A stretch of 64,000 nt of DNA from Massilia brevitalea (lineage in GTDB: Bacteria > Pseudomonadota > Gammaproteobacteria > Burkholderiales > Burkholderiaceae_D): contig NZ_JAULSI010000004.1 in the NCBI RefSeq assembly GCF_030711405.1, positions 45,610 to 109,609 of the forward strand, given 5' to 3'. The translations under genes and the position numbers were made by a program. Positions within the stretch are counted from its first letter, which is position 1. Every line of letters begins with the position of its first letter. Shown piece after piece: positions 9,706-18,803 of this stretch. Below the pieces are notes generated by a model. It ran no database searches, was not told the DNA's origin, and saw only the letters and a list, made by a program, of their open reading frames with translations.

Positions 9706-10902
9706 ATGGACATCGCGCATCTGCACTTCCTGGTCGCCGAAGCCGACAACGGCCAGCGCGCCGCCCTGGTCGAGATGCTGGGCCGGCTCGGCGCCAGCCG
9801 CGTCACCGACGTGCCCGACGGGCACATGGCGCTGCGCACCTTCCAGGCCAGCTTCACGCCGCGCCTGCACATCGCCATCATCGACCTCGGCCTGCCGGGC
9901 ATGGACGGGCTGGAACTGATCCGCAACCTGGCCACGCTCGACACCGGCATCAGCCTGGTGGTCACCGGCGCCCAGCCGGCGAATTTGCTGTTCTCGGTCG
10001 AGACCCTGGCCCAGGTGTACGGCATCGACCTGCTCGGCTCCATCGCCAAGCCGGTCACCGCCGCCAAGCTCAAACCCCTGCTCGACAACTACCAGCCGCC
10101 GGCACTGCCGGCCGCACGCGCCGCCTCGCCGCACTTTTCGTTTGCCGAAGTCGGCGTGGGCCTGCAGAAGCGCCAGTTCGAGCCCTTCTTCCAGCCGAAG
10201 ATCGAGCTGGCCACCGGCCAGGTGAAGGGGCTGGAAGTGTTCGCGCGCTGGCGCCATCCCGAGCACGGCATCGTCGGCCCCGGCGCCTTCATGGATGCGC
10301 TGGAGCAGAACAACCGCATCGACTTCCTCGACTGGAGCATGATCGAGCTGTCGGTCGAGCGCTGCCGCTGGTTCCACGACCAGGGCACGCCGATTTCCAT
10401 CTCGATCAACCTGGCGCCCGAGACGCTCGCCCATCCCGCCTTCCTGCGCCAGATCACTGCCTGCCTGGGGCGTCACGCGGTGCTGGCGGACTACATCACC
10501 TTCGAGATGCCGGAATCCTCGGTCCTGAACGAAGACCCGAACTTCATCGAACGCCTGGTGCGCCTGCGCATGATGGGCTTTGGCCTCGCCATCGATGACT
10601 ACGGCACCGGGCGCTCGAACCTGCAGCTGCTGGCGCGTATCCCGTTTTCGGAACTGAAGATCGACCGCAGCTTCGTCGACGGCGCCTCGAAGCGCCGCCC
10701 GCTCGGCACCGTGCTGCGCTCCTGCCTGGGCCTGGCGCACAGCCTGGACCGCATGTCGGTGGCCGTGGGCGTGGAAACGCGCCAGGACTGGGATTTCCTG
10801 CAGGGGCTGGGCTGCACCTATGCGCAGGGTTACCACATCGCCAATCCGATGGAGGCGTCCGCCTTCCCGGGCTGGCTGGAAGACTGGCGGCATTTCTTCT
10901 GA
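9706..10902 (+). CDS. REC-EAL response regulator, c-di-GMP phosphodiesterase
   Basis: RocR-like architecture: a receiver domain (about 1-125) with phospho-acceptor Asp60 in AIIDLGLPGMDG and a conserved Lys in IAKPVT, then an EAL domain (about 150-398). The EAL signature reads LEVFARW, but the metal and substrate residues usually needed are present: Glu177, Asn235, Glu270, Asp297-Asp298, Lys318 (KIDR), Glu357 and Gln374 (QGY). It is therefore probably an active, phosphorylation-controlled c-di-GMP hydrolase. No partner kinase lies beside it. SD TGGAG precedes the ATG, and a TAGAAT -10-like box lies about 30 bases upstream. Confidence 0.92.
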   Translation: MDIAHLHFLVAEADNGQRAALVEMLGRLGASRVTDVPDGHMALRTFQASFTPRLHIAIIDLGLPGMDGLELIRNLATLDTGISLVVTGAQPANLLFSVETLAQVYGIDLLGSIAKPVTAAKLKPLLDNYQPPALPAARAASPHFSFAEVGVGLQKRQFEPFFQPKIELATGQVKGLEVFARWRHPEHGIVGPGAFMDALEQNNRIDFLDWSMIELSVERCRWFHDQGTPISISINLAPETLAHPAFLRQITACLGRHAVLADYITFEMPESSVLNEDPNFIERLVRLRMMGFGLAIDDYGTGRSNLQLLARIPFSELKIDRSFVDGASKRRPLGTVLRSCLGLAHSLDRMSVAVGVETRQDWDFLQGLGCTYAQGYHIANPMEASAFPGWLEDWRHFF

Positions 10903-10913
10903 AGGAGGGATCG

Positions 10914-11501
10914 ATGGTCATACGGGTACGCTGCCATTGCGGCAAGCTGCAGGGCGAACTGGATACGAACGCGGTCGCAGCGCGGGCGAAGTGCTATTGC
11001 CCCGACTGCCGCGCCTTTGCACGTTATCTCGGCAACGAGGTCGAGATACTGGACGGCGCCGGCGGTACCGAGGTGGCGGCGGCCTTGCCGTCCGGGCTGA
11101 CATTCACCCAGGGCCTGGACCAGCTGGCCTGCATGTCGCTCAGCCCGAAAGGCCTGTACCGCTGGTACGCCGCCTGCTGCCGCACGCCGATCGGGAACAC
11201 GCCGCGCGACCCGAAAGTGTCCTACGTCGGCGTGGTGCGCGCCTGCCTCGACGCCACGCCGGCCGAACTCGATGCCCGGCTCGGGCGTTCGTCCATCAAC
11301 GCGAACACCGAGTCGGCCTACCGCAAGATTCCCAAGACGCCAGGCGGCACGGCCCTGGCCCTGGTGAAGATCGGCAGCAAGCTGCTGGGCGCGCGTCTCA
11401 AGGGCGGCTACAGGAACAATCCCTTCTTTGAAGCCGGCAGCGCCACGCCGGTGCGCCAGCCCACGGTGATCTCGAAGGAAGAGCGCGCCCGGCTGTACTG
11501 A
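10914..11501 (+). CDS. DUF6151 family protein, GFA/CENP-V-like zinc fold
   Basis: 195 residues, 11 bases after the REC-EAL stop, with a strong SD (GAAGGAGG) just before the ATG, so probably co-transcribed. The N-terminus has CHCGKLQGEL and CYCPDCRAF, a Cys pattern like the zinc site of glutathione-dependent formaldehyde-activating (GFA) proteins. The middle carries WYAACCRTPIGNT, typical of DUF6151. Function is unknown; GFA-like thiol or zinc chemistry is only an inference from the fold. The C-terminal 50 residues are basic and lack a recognisable domain. Confidence 0.8.
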   Translation: MVIRVRCHCGKLQGELDTNAVAARAKCYCPDCRAFARYLGNEVEILDGAGGTEVAAALPSGLTFTQGLDQLACMSLSPKGLYRWYAACCRTPIGNTPRDPKVSYVGVVRACLDATPAELDARLGRSSINANTESAYRKIPKTPGGTALALVKIGSKLLGARLKGGYRNNPFFEAGSATPVRQPTVISKEERARLY

Positions 11502-11512
11502 GACAATCCGTC

Positions 11513-13861
11513 TCACGCGGCCTGGTCTTCCTCCTCGCGGTCCACGTGGCCGGCCTTGCCGCGGGCCTGCGCGCGCCGCAGCACCACCGGCACCGACTTG
11601 TACGAAGGCGTGCCGCTGCGCCGGTCGAAGTTCGCCAGCGCCACCAGCGCGTTCGCTTCCGGATAGTAGGCCGCGATCGACCCCGGCGCGATATCGAAGG
11701 CGACGGCGACGAAGTTGCGCACGATGCGCGGCTCGCTGATGTTGTCGAATGCCGCCACCGCCTCGATGTCGACCATGTCGCCATGCTCCAGCCCGCGCGC
11801 GGCCAGATCGGCCGCATTCACGAACACCACGTCGCGCCGGCCGGTGACGCCGCGGTAGCGGTCGTTCTTGCCGTAGATGGTGGTGTTGTACTGGTCGTGG
11901 CTGCGCACTGTGGCCAGCACCAGCACGTCCTTGGCGTCGGGCCGCGCCAGCGGGCGTTCGTCTTCCCTGGCGCAGGTGATGAAGTGCGCCTTGCCCGACG
12001 GCGTACGCCACTCGCGCCGCCCGGCCGGGCTGTCGAGGCGGAAGCCACGCGGCACGCGCACCCGTTCGTTGTAGCCGTCGAAGTCGGGGAACACGGCCTC
12101 GATGGCGTCGCGGATGCGGTTGTAGTCGGCAATGAAGCCGTCCCAGTCGATTTTTGATTCGGGCAGGGTGGCCTTGGCGATGCCGGCGACGATTGCCGGT
12201 TCCGACTTCAGCAAGCTTGACGCCGGCGGCAGCGAGCCGCGCGAGGCATGCACCATCGACATCGAGTCTTCCACCGTCACCGACTGCACGCCATTGGCCT
12301 GCATGTCGAGCTCCGTGCGGCCCAGGCAAGGCAGCAGGAAGGTGTGCTTGCCGACCATCAGGTGCGAGCGGTTCAGCTTGGTGGCGATGTGCACCGACAG
12401 ATCGAGTTTACGCATCGCCTCGTAGCAGACCTGCGGGTCGGGCATGGCGGTGGGCAGGTTGCCGCCCAGGCAGATCAGCGTCTTCGAGCGGCCTTCGTGC
12501 ATGGCCTCGATGGCTGCCACCGCGCCGTGGCCGTGTTCGCGCGGGGCCTTGATGCCGAATACGCGTTCCAGGGAATCGAGGAAGCCCTGGCTGGGGATTT
12601 CGGTAATGCCGACGGTGCGGTCGCCCTGCACGTTGGAGTGGCCGCGCAGCGGGCAGATGCCGGCGCCTTCGCGTCCGATGTTCCCGCGCAGGAGCAGCAG
12701 ATTCGCCAGCTGCTGCACGTTGCCGGTGCCGTGGCGGTGCTGGGTGATGCCCATGCCGTAGCAGATGATCACGCGCTCGGCCCTGGCGTAGATGGCGGCG
12801 GCTTGCTCGATGTCGGCGCGCGGCAGGCCCGCTATCCCCTCGATCTCTTCCCACGAGGTGGCGTCGAGGTCGGCCACCAGTTCCTTGAAGCCGAGGGTGT
12901 GCTCGTGGATGAAGCTGTCGTCGAGCAGGCCCGCGCCACCGGCGGTGCGCTGCTCGGCATCCATCGCCAGCAGCGCCTTCATCATGCCTTTTACGGCCGC
13001 GGTATCGCCGCCGATTTTCAGCTGGTAGTAGTGCGAAGCGATAGTCACCGCTTTCCCGAGCGTCATCTCGAGCGCGTGCTGGGGCGACTTGAAGCGCTCC
13101 AGGCTGCGCTCCTTGAGCGGATTGAACACCACGATGGGCGCGCCGCGCAGCGAGGCGGCGCGCAGGGTGGCCAGCATGCGCGGGTGGTTGGTCCCGGGGT
13201 TGTGGCCGAACGAGAAGATGGCGTCGCAATGGTCGAAGTCTTCGAGCGTGACCGTGCCCTTGCCGACGCCGATTGATTGCGGCAGGCCGACGCTGGTGGC
13301 CTCGTGGCACATGTTGGAGCAGTCGGGGAAGTTATTCGTGCCGTATTCGCGCACGAACAGTTGGTACAGGAAGGCGGCTTCGTTCGAGGCGCGGCCGGAG
13401 GCGTAGAACTCGGCCATGTTCGGGTCGGGCAGGGCGCGCAGCTGTTCGCCGATGCGCCGGAAGGCGTCATCCCAGGAAATCGGCACGTAATGGTCGGTGG
13501 CGGCGTCGTAGACCATGGGGTGGGTCAGGCGGCCTTCCCATTCGAGATAGAAGTCTTCGCGCTCCCAGAGTTCGCTGACGGTATGTTTGGCGAAGAACTC
13601 GGGTGTAACGCGCTTGTGGGTCGCTTCCCAGGACACGGCCTTGGCGCCGTTCTCGCAGAATTCGAAGGAAGACCCTTCGCGCGGATCGGGCCAGGCGCAG
13701 CCGGGGCAATCGAAGCCCTGCGGCTGGTTTACCTGCAACATGATGGGCGTGCGCGCGGCCGACATGTCGCCGCGCAGGGCCTTGGCCACCGCCTGCAATG
13801 CACCCCAGCCGCCGGCGGGGCCACCGTATTCTCCGATTCCTGGAACATCTTTCTTCGACAT
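11513..13861 (-). CDS. FdhF/YdeP family molybdopterin oxidoreductase, copy 1
   Basis: Molybdopterin-guanine-dinucleotide enzyme of the YdeP/CbbBc type (formate-dehydrogenase-like alpha subunit). 782 residues. An N-terminal Cys cluster (Cys52, Cys55, Cys69 in CPGCAWPDP and FEFCENG) is the family pattern for the Fe-S site. The MGD-binding region includes YASGRASNEAAFLYQ, SNMCHEATSVGL and GHSNVQGDRTVGI; the C-terminal molydop-binding domain has RSHDQYNTTIYGKNDRYRG. No FdhD or dedicated electron-transfer subunit is adjacent, so the substrate is unknown. A paralogue lies at 15201-17501 on the other strand. Confidence 0.93.
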   Translation of the reverse strand: MSKKDVPGIGEYGGPAGGWGALQAVAKALRGDMSAARTPIMLQVNQPQGFDCPGCAWPDPREGSSFEFCENGAKAVSWEATHKRVTPEFFAKHTVSELWEREDFYLEWEGRLTHPMVYDAATDHYVPISWDDAFRRIGEQLRALPDPNMAEFYASGRASNEAAFLYQLFVREYGTNNFPDCSNMCHEATSVGLPQSIGVGKGTVTLEDFDHCDAIFSFGHNPGTNHPRMLATLRAASLRGAPIVVFNPLKERSLERFKSPQHALEMTLGKAVTIASHYYQLKIGGDTAAVKGMMKALLAMDAEQRTAGGAGLLDDSFIHEHTLGFKELVADLDATSWEEIEGIAGLPRADIEQAAAIYARAERVIICYGMGITQHRHGTGNVQQLANLLLLRGNIGREGAGICPLRGHSNVQGDRTVGITEIPSQGFLDSLERVFGIKAPREHGHGAVAAIEAMHEGRSKTLICLGGNLPTAMPDPQVCYEAMRKLDLSVHIATKLNRSHLMVGKHTFLLPCLGRTELDMQANGVQSVTVEDSMSMVHASRGSLPPASSLLKSEPAIVAGIAKATLPESKIDWDGFIADYNRIRDAIEAVFPDFDGYNERVRVPRGFRLDSPAGRREWRTPSGKAHFITCAREDERPLARPDAKDVLVLATVRSHDQYNTTIYGKNDRYRGVTGRRDVVFVNAADLAARGLEHGDMVDIEAVAAFDNISEPRIVRNFVAVAFDIAPGSIAAYYPEANALVALANFDRRSGTPSYKSVPVVLRRAQARGKAGHVDREEEDQAA

Positions 13862-13955
13862 ACATCCTCCTCTAGCAATGGAAGAAATTGTACGGAGATT
13901 GTTAAAACATCGACGCTATCAAGACACAAGGAAACAAAGCCGGGCCTGCTCGCGA

Positions 13956-14789
13956 TTACAGTTCGAGCACCAGTCCGGGCCGGAAACCTTCCTGCTCGCC
14001 CTTGCTCAGGTAACCGAGCGGATTGGCCACCACGCGGCAGGACCAGGGCCGGCCATCCTCGACTCCGGTGACCGTGTAGTCGTTCATGCAGTGCAGGTGG
14101 CCGTGCATCCAGATCTCGGCATACGGGAAGAGCGCATCCATCGCGTTGCAGAAACCGGCCGTGCCCGCCGCCAGCCCGTAGCGCGGGTCGGCGCTGAGCA
14201 GGCTGGGGGCGAAGTGGGTGACGGCGACCGTGACGCCATCGAAAGGCTTGGCGAGGGCCGTGCGCAGCCAGGCCTGGCAATCGAGCGACATTTCCCGCAG
14301 GCCCTCGGCCAGCACTGGCACGCCATCCTTCAAGGTCGTGTTCTTGCTGAGGTAATAGTTGGCCGCGCGGAAGGCCTTGCCGCGCAATTGCAATTGCTTG
14401 GTCAGGTCGGTCTCGCGGCTGGCCAGGGCGTCGAAGTCGCTCCACAGCGTGGTGCCGATGAAACGCACGTGGCCAATGACGATGGTTTCGCGGTCCAGCC
14501 ATTCGATGCCCAGTTCCTGGCAGGTGGCGCGCAGGCGGGCGTAGGTTTCCTCGTACTCGAGGCCATCGAACTCGTGGTTGCCGGGGATGAACAGCACGCG
14601 CGCCTTGGGGGCGCCGGGCCGCAGCGGCGAGAAGCGGGCCAGGCCGAAGTCGGAGCCGGTCAGGCGCGAGCCGGACTGGTAGGAGCCGATGTCGCCGGCG
14701 AGGACGACCACATCGGTGTCCGCGGCGACGTGCGGCTGGAAGTCGGCGTAGCGTTCGAGGTGCAGGTCGGAGAAGAGCTGGATGCGCAT
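13956..14789 (-). CDS. Calcineurin-like metallophosphoesterase
   Basis: 277 residues with the dinuclear metal motifs in order: D-x-H in LFSDLHLE (Asp8, His10), GDIGS, GNHEFDG, THFAP and GHLHCMNDY. Cytoplasmic; the substrate is not predictable. The frame stays open for 48 residues upstream, but that part runs into the palindromic repeat region, so the ATG at 14789 (MRIQLFSDLHLE) is preferred. It sits 94 bases from YdeP copy 1 on the same strand; joint function with the molybdoenzymes is not shown. Confidence 0.9.
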   Translation of the reverse strand: MRIQLFSDLHLERYADFQPHVAADTDVVVLAGDIGSYQSGSRLTGSDFGLARFSPLRPGAPKARVLFIPGNHEFDGLEYEETYARLRATCQELGIEWLDRETIVIGHVRFIGTTLWSDFDALASRETDLTKQLQLRGKAFRAANYYLSKNTTLKDGVPVLAEGLREMSLDCQAWLRTALAKPFDGVTVAVTHFAPSLLSADPRYGLAAGTAGFCNAMDALFPYAEIWMHGHLHCMNDYTVTGVEDGRPWSCRVVANPLGYLSKGEQEGFRPGLVLEL

Positions 14790-14854
14790 AGGCGCGCAGT
14801 ATAGCTGCAACAACAGTGCGCTGCCGCATCGTTGCCGTGGATTGGTGGGCCGTT

Positions 14855-14966
14855 GTAGGGTGGGCTCTCGAGCCCACGCTGTCTCGTCGGATGAGCAGCG
14901 GCGGAAGTACGTAGGGTGGACTCCCGAGTCCACGCGGTCTCATCGGGTGAGTAGCGGCGGAAGCGA
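14855..14966 (+). repeat. Two REP-like units in direct tandem (56 bp period)
   Basis: Units at 14855-14910 and 14911-14966 each start with GTAGGGTGG, form a hairpin (GGGCTCTCGAGCCC, then GGACTCCCGAGTCC), and continue with a related tail (TCGTCGGATGAGCAGCGGCG, then TCATCGGGTGAGTAGCGGCG). The hairpin arms change together, which shows compensation for pairing. The region 14790-15200 otherwise holds no gene. Confidence 0.8.
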
Positions 14967-15044
14967 TGGCGGCCGGGGCGTGCAAGAGGGCGTGTCATCG
15001 GGGTTCGTGGGGCTGTTGCCTGTGCCGTTATTGGTGTGCATGAT

Positions 15045-15071
15045 CCGCGTGGGCACAAGTGCCCACCCTGC
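15045..15071 (-). repeat. REP-like palindrome, inverted copy
   Basis: CCGCGTGGGCAC-aa-GTGCCCACCCTGC, the reverse orientation of the units at 14855-14966, about 130 bases before YdeP copy 2. Confidence 0.75.
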
Positions 15072-15200
15072 GGTTGGGGTCGGTGGGTCGGCGCTGTGCG
15101 CCTCGGTGGTAATCGCCGGGAATAGGTTTTTTGGTACGCTCGCGCACAGAGCCATGCGCCACCTGCGGTTACGGTGCATGCTCAATAGTAAGGAGATACC

Positions 15201-17501
15201 ATGAGCGAGGAGTCGAAAGGGCTGCGGATCGAGGACCCCACCATGCCGGCAGGCGGCTGGGCTTCGGTGGCCGAGGTGAGCAATATCCTGATGGACCAGC
15301 GCACCGTGCTGAAGGACAGCCGCCTGCTGCTCAAGCAAAACAAGCCCGACGGCTTTGCCTGCGTCAGCTGCGCCTGGGCCAAGCCGGCCAATCCGCATCC
15401 CTTCGAATTCTGCGAAAGCGGCGCCAAGGCCACGGCCTGGGAAACCACCAGCAAGACCATCGGCGCCGGCTTTTTCGAACAGCACAGCGTGCGCGAACTC
15501 GAATCCTGGTCCGACCACAAGCTGGAAGAGCAGGGCCGCCTGACCGTGCCGCTGCGCTATGACGCCGCCAGCGACCGCTACCGCGAAGTGTCCTGGGACA
15601 CTGCCTTTGCCGAGATCGGCGCCGCCCTGCGTTCGTGTGACCGCGAACAGGTGGTGTTCTACGCCTCGGGCCGGGCCTCGCTCGAAACCTCCTACATGTA
15701 CCAGCTGCTGGCGCGCATGTACGGCAACAACAATTTGCCCGACAGTTCCAACATGTGCCACGAAAGCACTTCGGTGGCGCTGCAGAAGACCATCGGCGTG
15801 GGCGTCGGCACCGTGGTGCTGCAGGACTTCGAGGAGACCGACTGCATCTTCTTCTTCGGCCAGAACGTGGGCGTGAACAGCCCACGCATGCTGCACCAGC
15901 TGCAGGAAGCGCGCGAGCGCGGCGTGCCGATCATCACCTTCAATCCCCTGCGCGAGCGCGGGCTGGTGAGCTTCACCAATCCGCAGTCGCCGGTGGAGAT
16001 GCTGACCGGGAAGGAAACCGCGATCAGCACCCAGTACCATCAAGTGAAACCGGGCGGCGACACGGCCGCCATCATGGGCCTGGCCAAGGCGCTGCTGGCG
16101 CTGGACGACGCGGCCGTGGCCGCCGGCGAGCAGCGCGTGCTGGACGTCGCCTTCATCAAGGAATACACGCACGGCTTCGCCGAATTCGAGGCGGCGGTGC
16201 GTGCCTGTGCGTGGCGCGACATCGTGCGCGAATCGGGGCTGCCGCAGGCCGACATCGAGAGCGCCGCCGCCGTGTATGCGGGCGCCGGCGCGGTGCTGGG
16301 CGTGTACGGCATGGGCCTGACCCAGCACCAGAACGGGGTGCAGAACGTGGGCATGATCGTGAATCTGCTGCTGATGCGCGGGAACATCGGCAAGCCCGGC
16401 GCCGGCGTCTGCCCGGTGCGCGGCCACTCGAACGTGCAGGGGCAGCGTACGGTCGGCATCACCGAAAAGCCCGAGCTGGCGCCGCTGGACAAGCTGAAGG
16501 AGCTGTACGGCTTCGAGCCGCCGACGAAAACCGGCATGAACACGGTGGAAGCCTGCGAGGGTATCCTGGCGCGCAAGGTGCAGGCCTTCATCGGCCTGGG
16601 CGGGAATTTCGTGCGCGCCGTGCCCGAGACCGTGCTGATGGAAGCGGCCTGGCGCGAGATTGCGCTGACCGTGCAGGTGTCGACCAAGCTGAACCGAAAC
16701 CACGTGATCCACGGCAAGCAGGCCTATATTTTGCCTTGCCTGGGCCGCATCGAGGTCGACCGCCAGGCCGGCGGGCCGCAGGACGTGACGATCGAGGACA
16801 GCACCTCGTGCATGCACGGTTCGCGCGGCGCAGCCGAGCCGGTGGCCGATACCCTGCTGTCGGAACCGGCCATCGTGGCCGGCATCGCCAAGGCGACCCT
16901 GGACCCGAACCCGCGCGTGGACTGGGACGCCTGGGTCGGCAATTATGCGAAGGTGCGCGACGCCATCGAGGCCACCTTCCCGGACATCTTCACGGACTTC
17001 AATGCGCGCATGTGGACACCGGGGGGCTTTCGCAAGCCGGTGGGGGCGGCGCACCGCGTGTTCGAGACCGAAAGCAAGCGCGCCGAATTCACCGTGCCCG
17101 AGGCACTGCCGGGCGATCCGGACATGGACGCCGGCCCGCCGGCGCTGCGCCTGTTCACGATCCGCAGCGACGGCCAGTTCAACACCACGATCTACCACAA
17201 CGACGACCGCTTCCGCGGCGTGTTCGGCAGCCGCATGGTGCTGTTCATGTCGCGTGCCGACATGGCGCGTTTGCAGCTGGAGCAGGGCGACACGGTGGCG
17301 CTGCGCACGGCTGCCGACGATGGCGTGCTGCGCCGCGTTGAGGGGCTGGCGGTCGTGCCCTACGACGTGCCCGAGGGCTGCATCGCCGGCTACTATCCCG
17401 AGCTGAATCCGCTGATTCCGCTCTGGCATCACGCCAAGGAAAGCAAGGTGCCCGCGGCGAAAGCAATCGACGTGCTGGTGGAGCGCGGAGCCACGGCGTG
17501 A
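15201..17501 (+). CDS. FdhF/YdeP family molybdopterin oxidoreductase, copy 2
   Basis: 766 residues, same family as the gene at 11513-13861 but clearly diverged. The N-terminal Cys cluster is conserved (Cys54, Cys57, Cys71 in CVSCAWAKP and FEFCESG). Shared landmarks include YASGRASLETSYMYQ, SNMCHESTSVAL, GHSNVQGQRTVGI and FNTTIYHNDDRFRG. SD TAAGGAG precedes the ATG. It is monocistronic, fenced by palindromic repeats on both sides. Substrate and electron partner are unknown. Two such enzymes within 6 kb suggest an old duplication or separate acquisition. Confidence 0.93.
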   Translation: MSEESKGLRIEDPTMPAGGWASVAEVSNILMDQRTVLKDSRLLLKQNKPDGFACVSCAWAKPANPHPFEFCESGAKATAWETTSKTIGAGFFEQHSVRELESWSDHKLEEQGRLTVPLRYDAASDRYREVSWDTAFAEIGAALRSCDREQVVFYASGRASLETSYMYQLLARMYGNNNLPDSSNMCHESTSVALQKTIGVGVGTVVLQDFEETDCIFFFGQNVGVNSPRMLHQLQEARERGVPIITFNPLRERGLVSFTNPQSPVEMLTGKETAISTQYHQVKPGGDTAAIMGLAKALLALDDAAVAAGEQRVLDVAFIKEYTHGFAEFEAAVRACAWRDIVRESGLPQADIESAAAVYAGAGAVLGVYGMGLTQHQNGVQNVGMIVNLLLMRGNIGKPGAGVCPVRGHSNVQGQRTVGITEKPELAPLDKLKELYGFEPPTKTGMNTVEACEGILARKVQAFIGLGGNFVRAVPETVLMEAAWREIALTVQVSTKLNRNHVIHGKQAYILPCLGRIEVDRQAGGPQDVTIEDSTSCMHGSRGAAEPVADTLLSEPAIVAGIAKATLDPNPRVDWDAWVGNYAKVRDAIEATFPDIFTDFNARMWTPGGFRKPVGAAHRVFETESKRAEFTVPEALPGDPDMDAGPPALRLFTIRSDGQFNTTIYHNDDRFRGVFGSRMVLFMSRADMARLQLEQGDTVALRTAADDGVLRRVEGLAVVPYDVPEGCIAGYYPELNPLIPLWHHAKESKVPAAKAIDVLVERGATA

Positions 17502-17514
17502 TCGTTCACGGTGC

Positions 17515-17655
17515 GGTGGGTTCGAGAACCCACCCTACGAGAGACTAGCAAGCAGCAGTAGGGTGGGTACTCTTACCCACCGGTTTCATCGTTGGCGTTT
17601 CGGTACGATCCGGGTGTGCCAGGCAATGCGTGGTGGGTTAGAGAACCCACCCTAC
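17515..17655. repeat. Cluster of three REP-like palindromes
   Basis: Copies at 17515-17539 (GGTGGGTTCGAGAACCCACC then CTAC, minus orientation), 17559-17582 (GTAGGGTGGGTAC-tct-TACCCACC, plus) and 17632-17655 (GGTGGGTTAGAGAACCCACC then CTAC, minus). They fill the gap between the convergent YdeP copy 2 and ppsR and may also act as stem-loop terminators. Confidence 0.8.
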
Positions 17656-17668
17656 GAGAGGCCGGGCA

Positions 17669-18517
17669 TCAATACTCGCGCCGGTCCGGCTTGATCTCCT
17701 GCAGGATGGTGGTCGCGATTTCCTCGATCGATTTGGTGGTCGAGGACAGCCAGCGTATTCCCTCGCGCTTCATCATCATTTCCGCCTCGTTCACCTCGTA
17801 GCGGCAATTCTCGATCGACGCGTATTTACTCCCCGCCCGCCGTTCGTTGCGGATTTCGGTCAGCCGTTCCGGCGTGATCGTCAGCCCGAACAGTTTATGT
17901 TTGAACGGCGGCAGCGACGACGGCAATTTGCCGCGCTCGAAATCGTCGGGAATCAAGGGGTAATTCGCCGCCTTGATCCCGTATTGCATGGCCAGGTAGA
18001 GCGAGGTCGGCGTTTTACCCGAGCGCGACACGCCCACCAGGATCACATCCGCCTCGGCCAGGTTCTTGTGCGATTGCCCGTCGTCGTGCGCCAGCGAGAA
18101 GTTGATCGCCTCGATGCGGTTCTTGTATTCCTCGGAATCGACGATGTTGTGAATGCGGCCAATGGTGTGCGTCGATTTCACGCCGAGTTCCATTTCCAGC
18201 GGCGCCACGAAGGTCTGGAACAAATCCATGTGCATGCCGTGCGAAGCACGGATCACGCCCGACAAGTCGTGCTTCACGAGCGTGGAAAACACGATGGGGC
18301 GCTGATTGTCGGCCGCATACACCTCGTTGATGCGGCGCGCGGCGTCGCGGGCCTTGTCGAGTGTGTCGATGAAGGGAATGCGGATCTGGCGGAAACGCAT
18401 CTCGAACTGGCTCAGCACCGCGTGGCCAAAGGTTTCGGCGGTGATGCCGGTGCCGTCGGAGACGAAAAACACGGTGCGTGCGGTCGGGGGAAGGGCGGGG
18501 CGGTTCTCGGCGGTCAT
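17669..18517 (-). CDS. ppsR: PEP synthase regulatory protein (kinase/pyrophosphorylase) PpsR
   Basis: DUF299 bifunctional enzyme that inactivates PEP synthase by ADP-dependent phosphorylation and reactivates it by Pi-dependent dephosphorylation. 282 residues; the N-terminus has [20 protein letters not shown] and the P-loop [15 protein letters not shown] is visible. The reading frame extends 85 residues upstream, but that part overlaps the ppsA leader and lacks family similarity, so the ATG at 18517 is chosen. It is divergent from its target ppsA, the usual arrangement. Confidence 0.96.
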   Translation of the reverse strand: MTAENRPALPPTARTVFFVSDGTGITAETFGHAVLSQFEMRFRQIRIPFIDTLDKARDAARRINEVYAADNQRPIVFSTLVKHDLSGVIRASHGMHMDLFQTFVAPLEMELGVKSTHTIGRIHNIVDSEEYKNRIEAINFSLAHDDGQSHKNLAEADVILVGVSRSGKTPTSLYLAMQYGIKAANYPLIPDDFERGKLPSSLPPFKHKLFGLTITPERLTEIRNERRAGSKYASIENCRYEVNEAEMMMKREGIRWLSSTTKSIEEIATTILQEIKPDRREY

Positions 18518-18669
18518 ATTCAATTCTTGCCTATGCTGACAGATTTGCACGTTACGTGCGGTGTGAAACCGGGGCGCTCGCGGTAGAATGCTCGGCAACG
18601 GATTTGCATTGTGCTGCACGGCGCCCAGAATAACAAGAAAGCAGGGCGCCCCCTGCCCGGCACTGCATA

Positions 18670-18768
18670 GAGCGTGTGAAAAGCCTTCAGGGCAAGGCGT
18701 ACCGTCGAAGACAGTACGCGAGTACGGCGAGACGGTACAACGCCGCCATGGAGGTTTTTCACGCGCTC
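18670..18768. repeat. Long imperfect hairpin in the ppsA leader
   Basis: Outer arms GAGCGTGTGAAAAGCCT (18670-18686) and AGGTTTTTCACGCGCTC (18752-18768) pair with two mismatches; inner arms GGCGTACCGTC and GACGGTACAACGCC also pair. It ends 35 bases before the ppsA ATG. It may be a mobile palindromic element or a folded leader. A shorter hairpin with similar outer arms is at 45326-45368. Confidence 0.6.
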
Positions 18769-18803
18769 GCACAAGTTTCTATCATCAAGTAAGGTGCTTT
18801 ACC

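Noticed and set aside
14940..17432. Very long open frame (830 residues) on the minus strand opposite YdeP copy 2; similar ones at 53345-55639 (+), 2054-3277 (-), 8740-10893 (-) and 41252-42820 (-)
   Set aside because: Antisense shadows of well-supported genes in GC-rich DNA; their translations are rich in Arg, Ala, Gly and His and show no family features.
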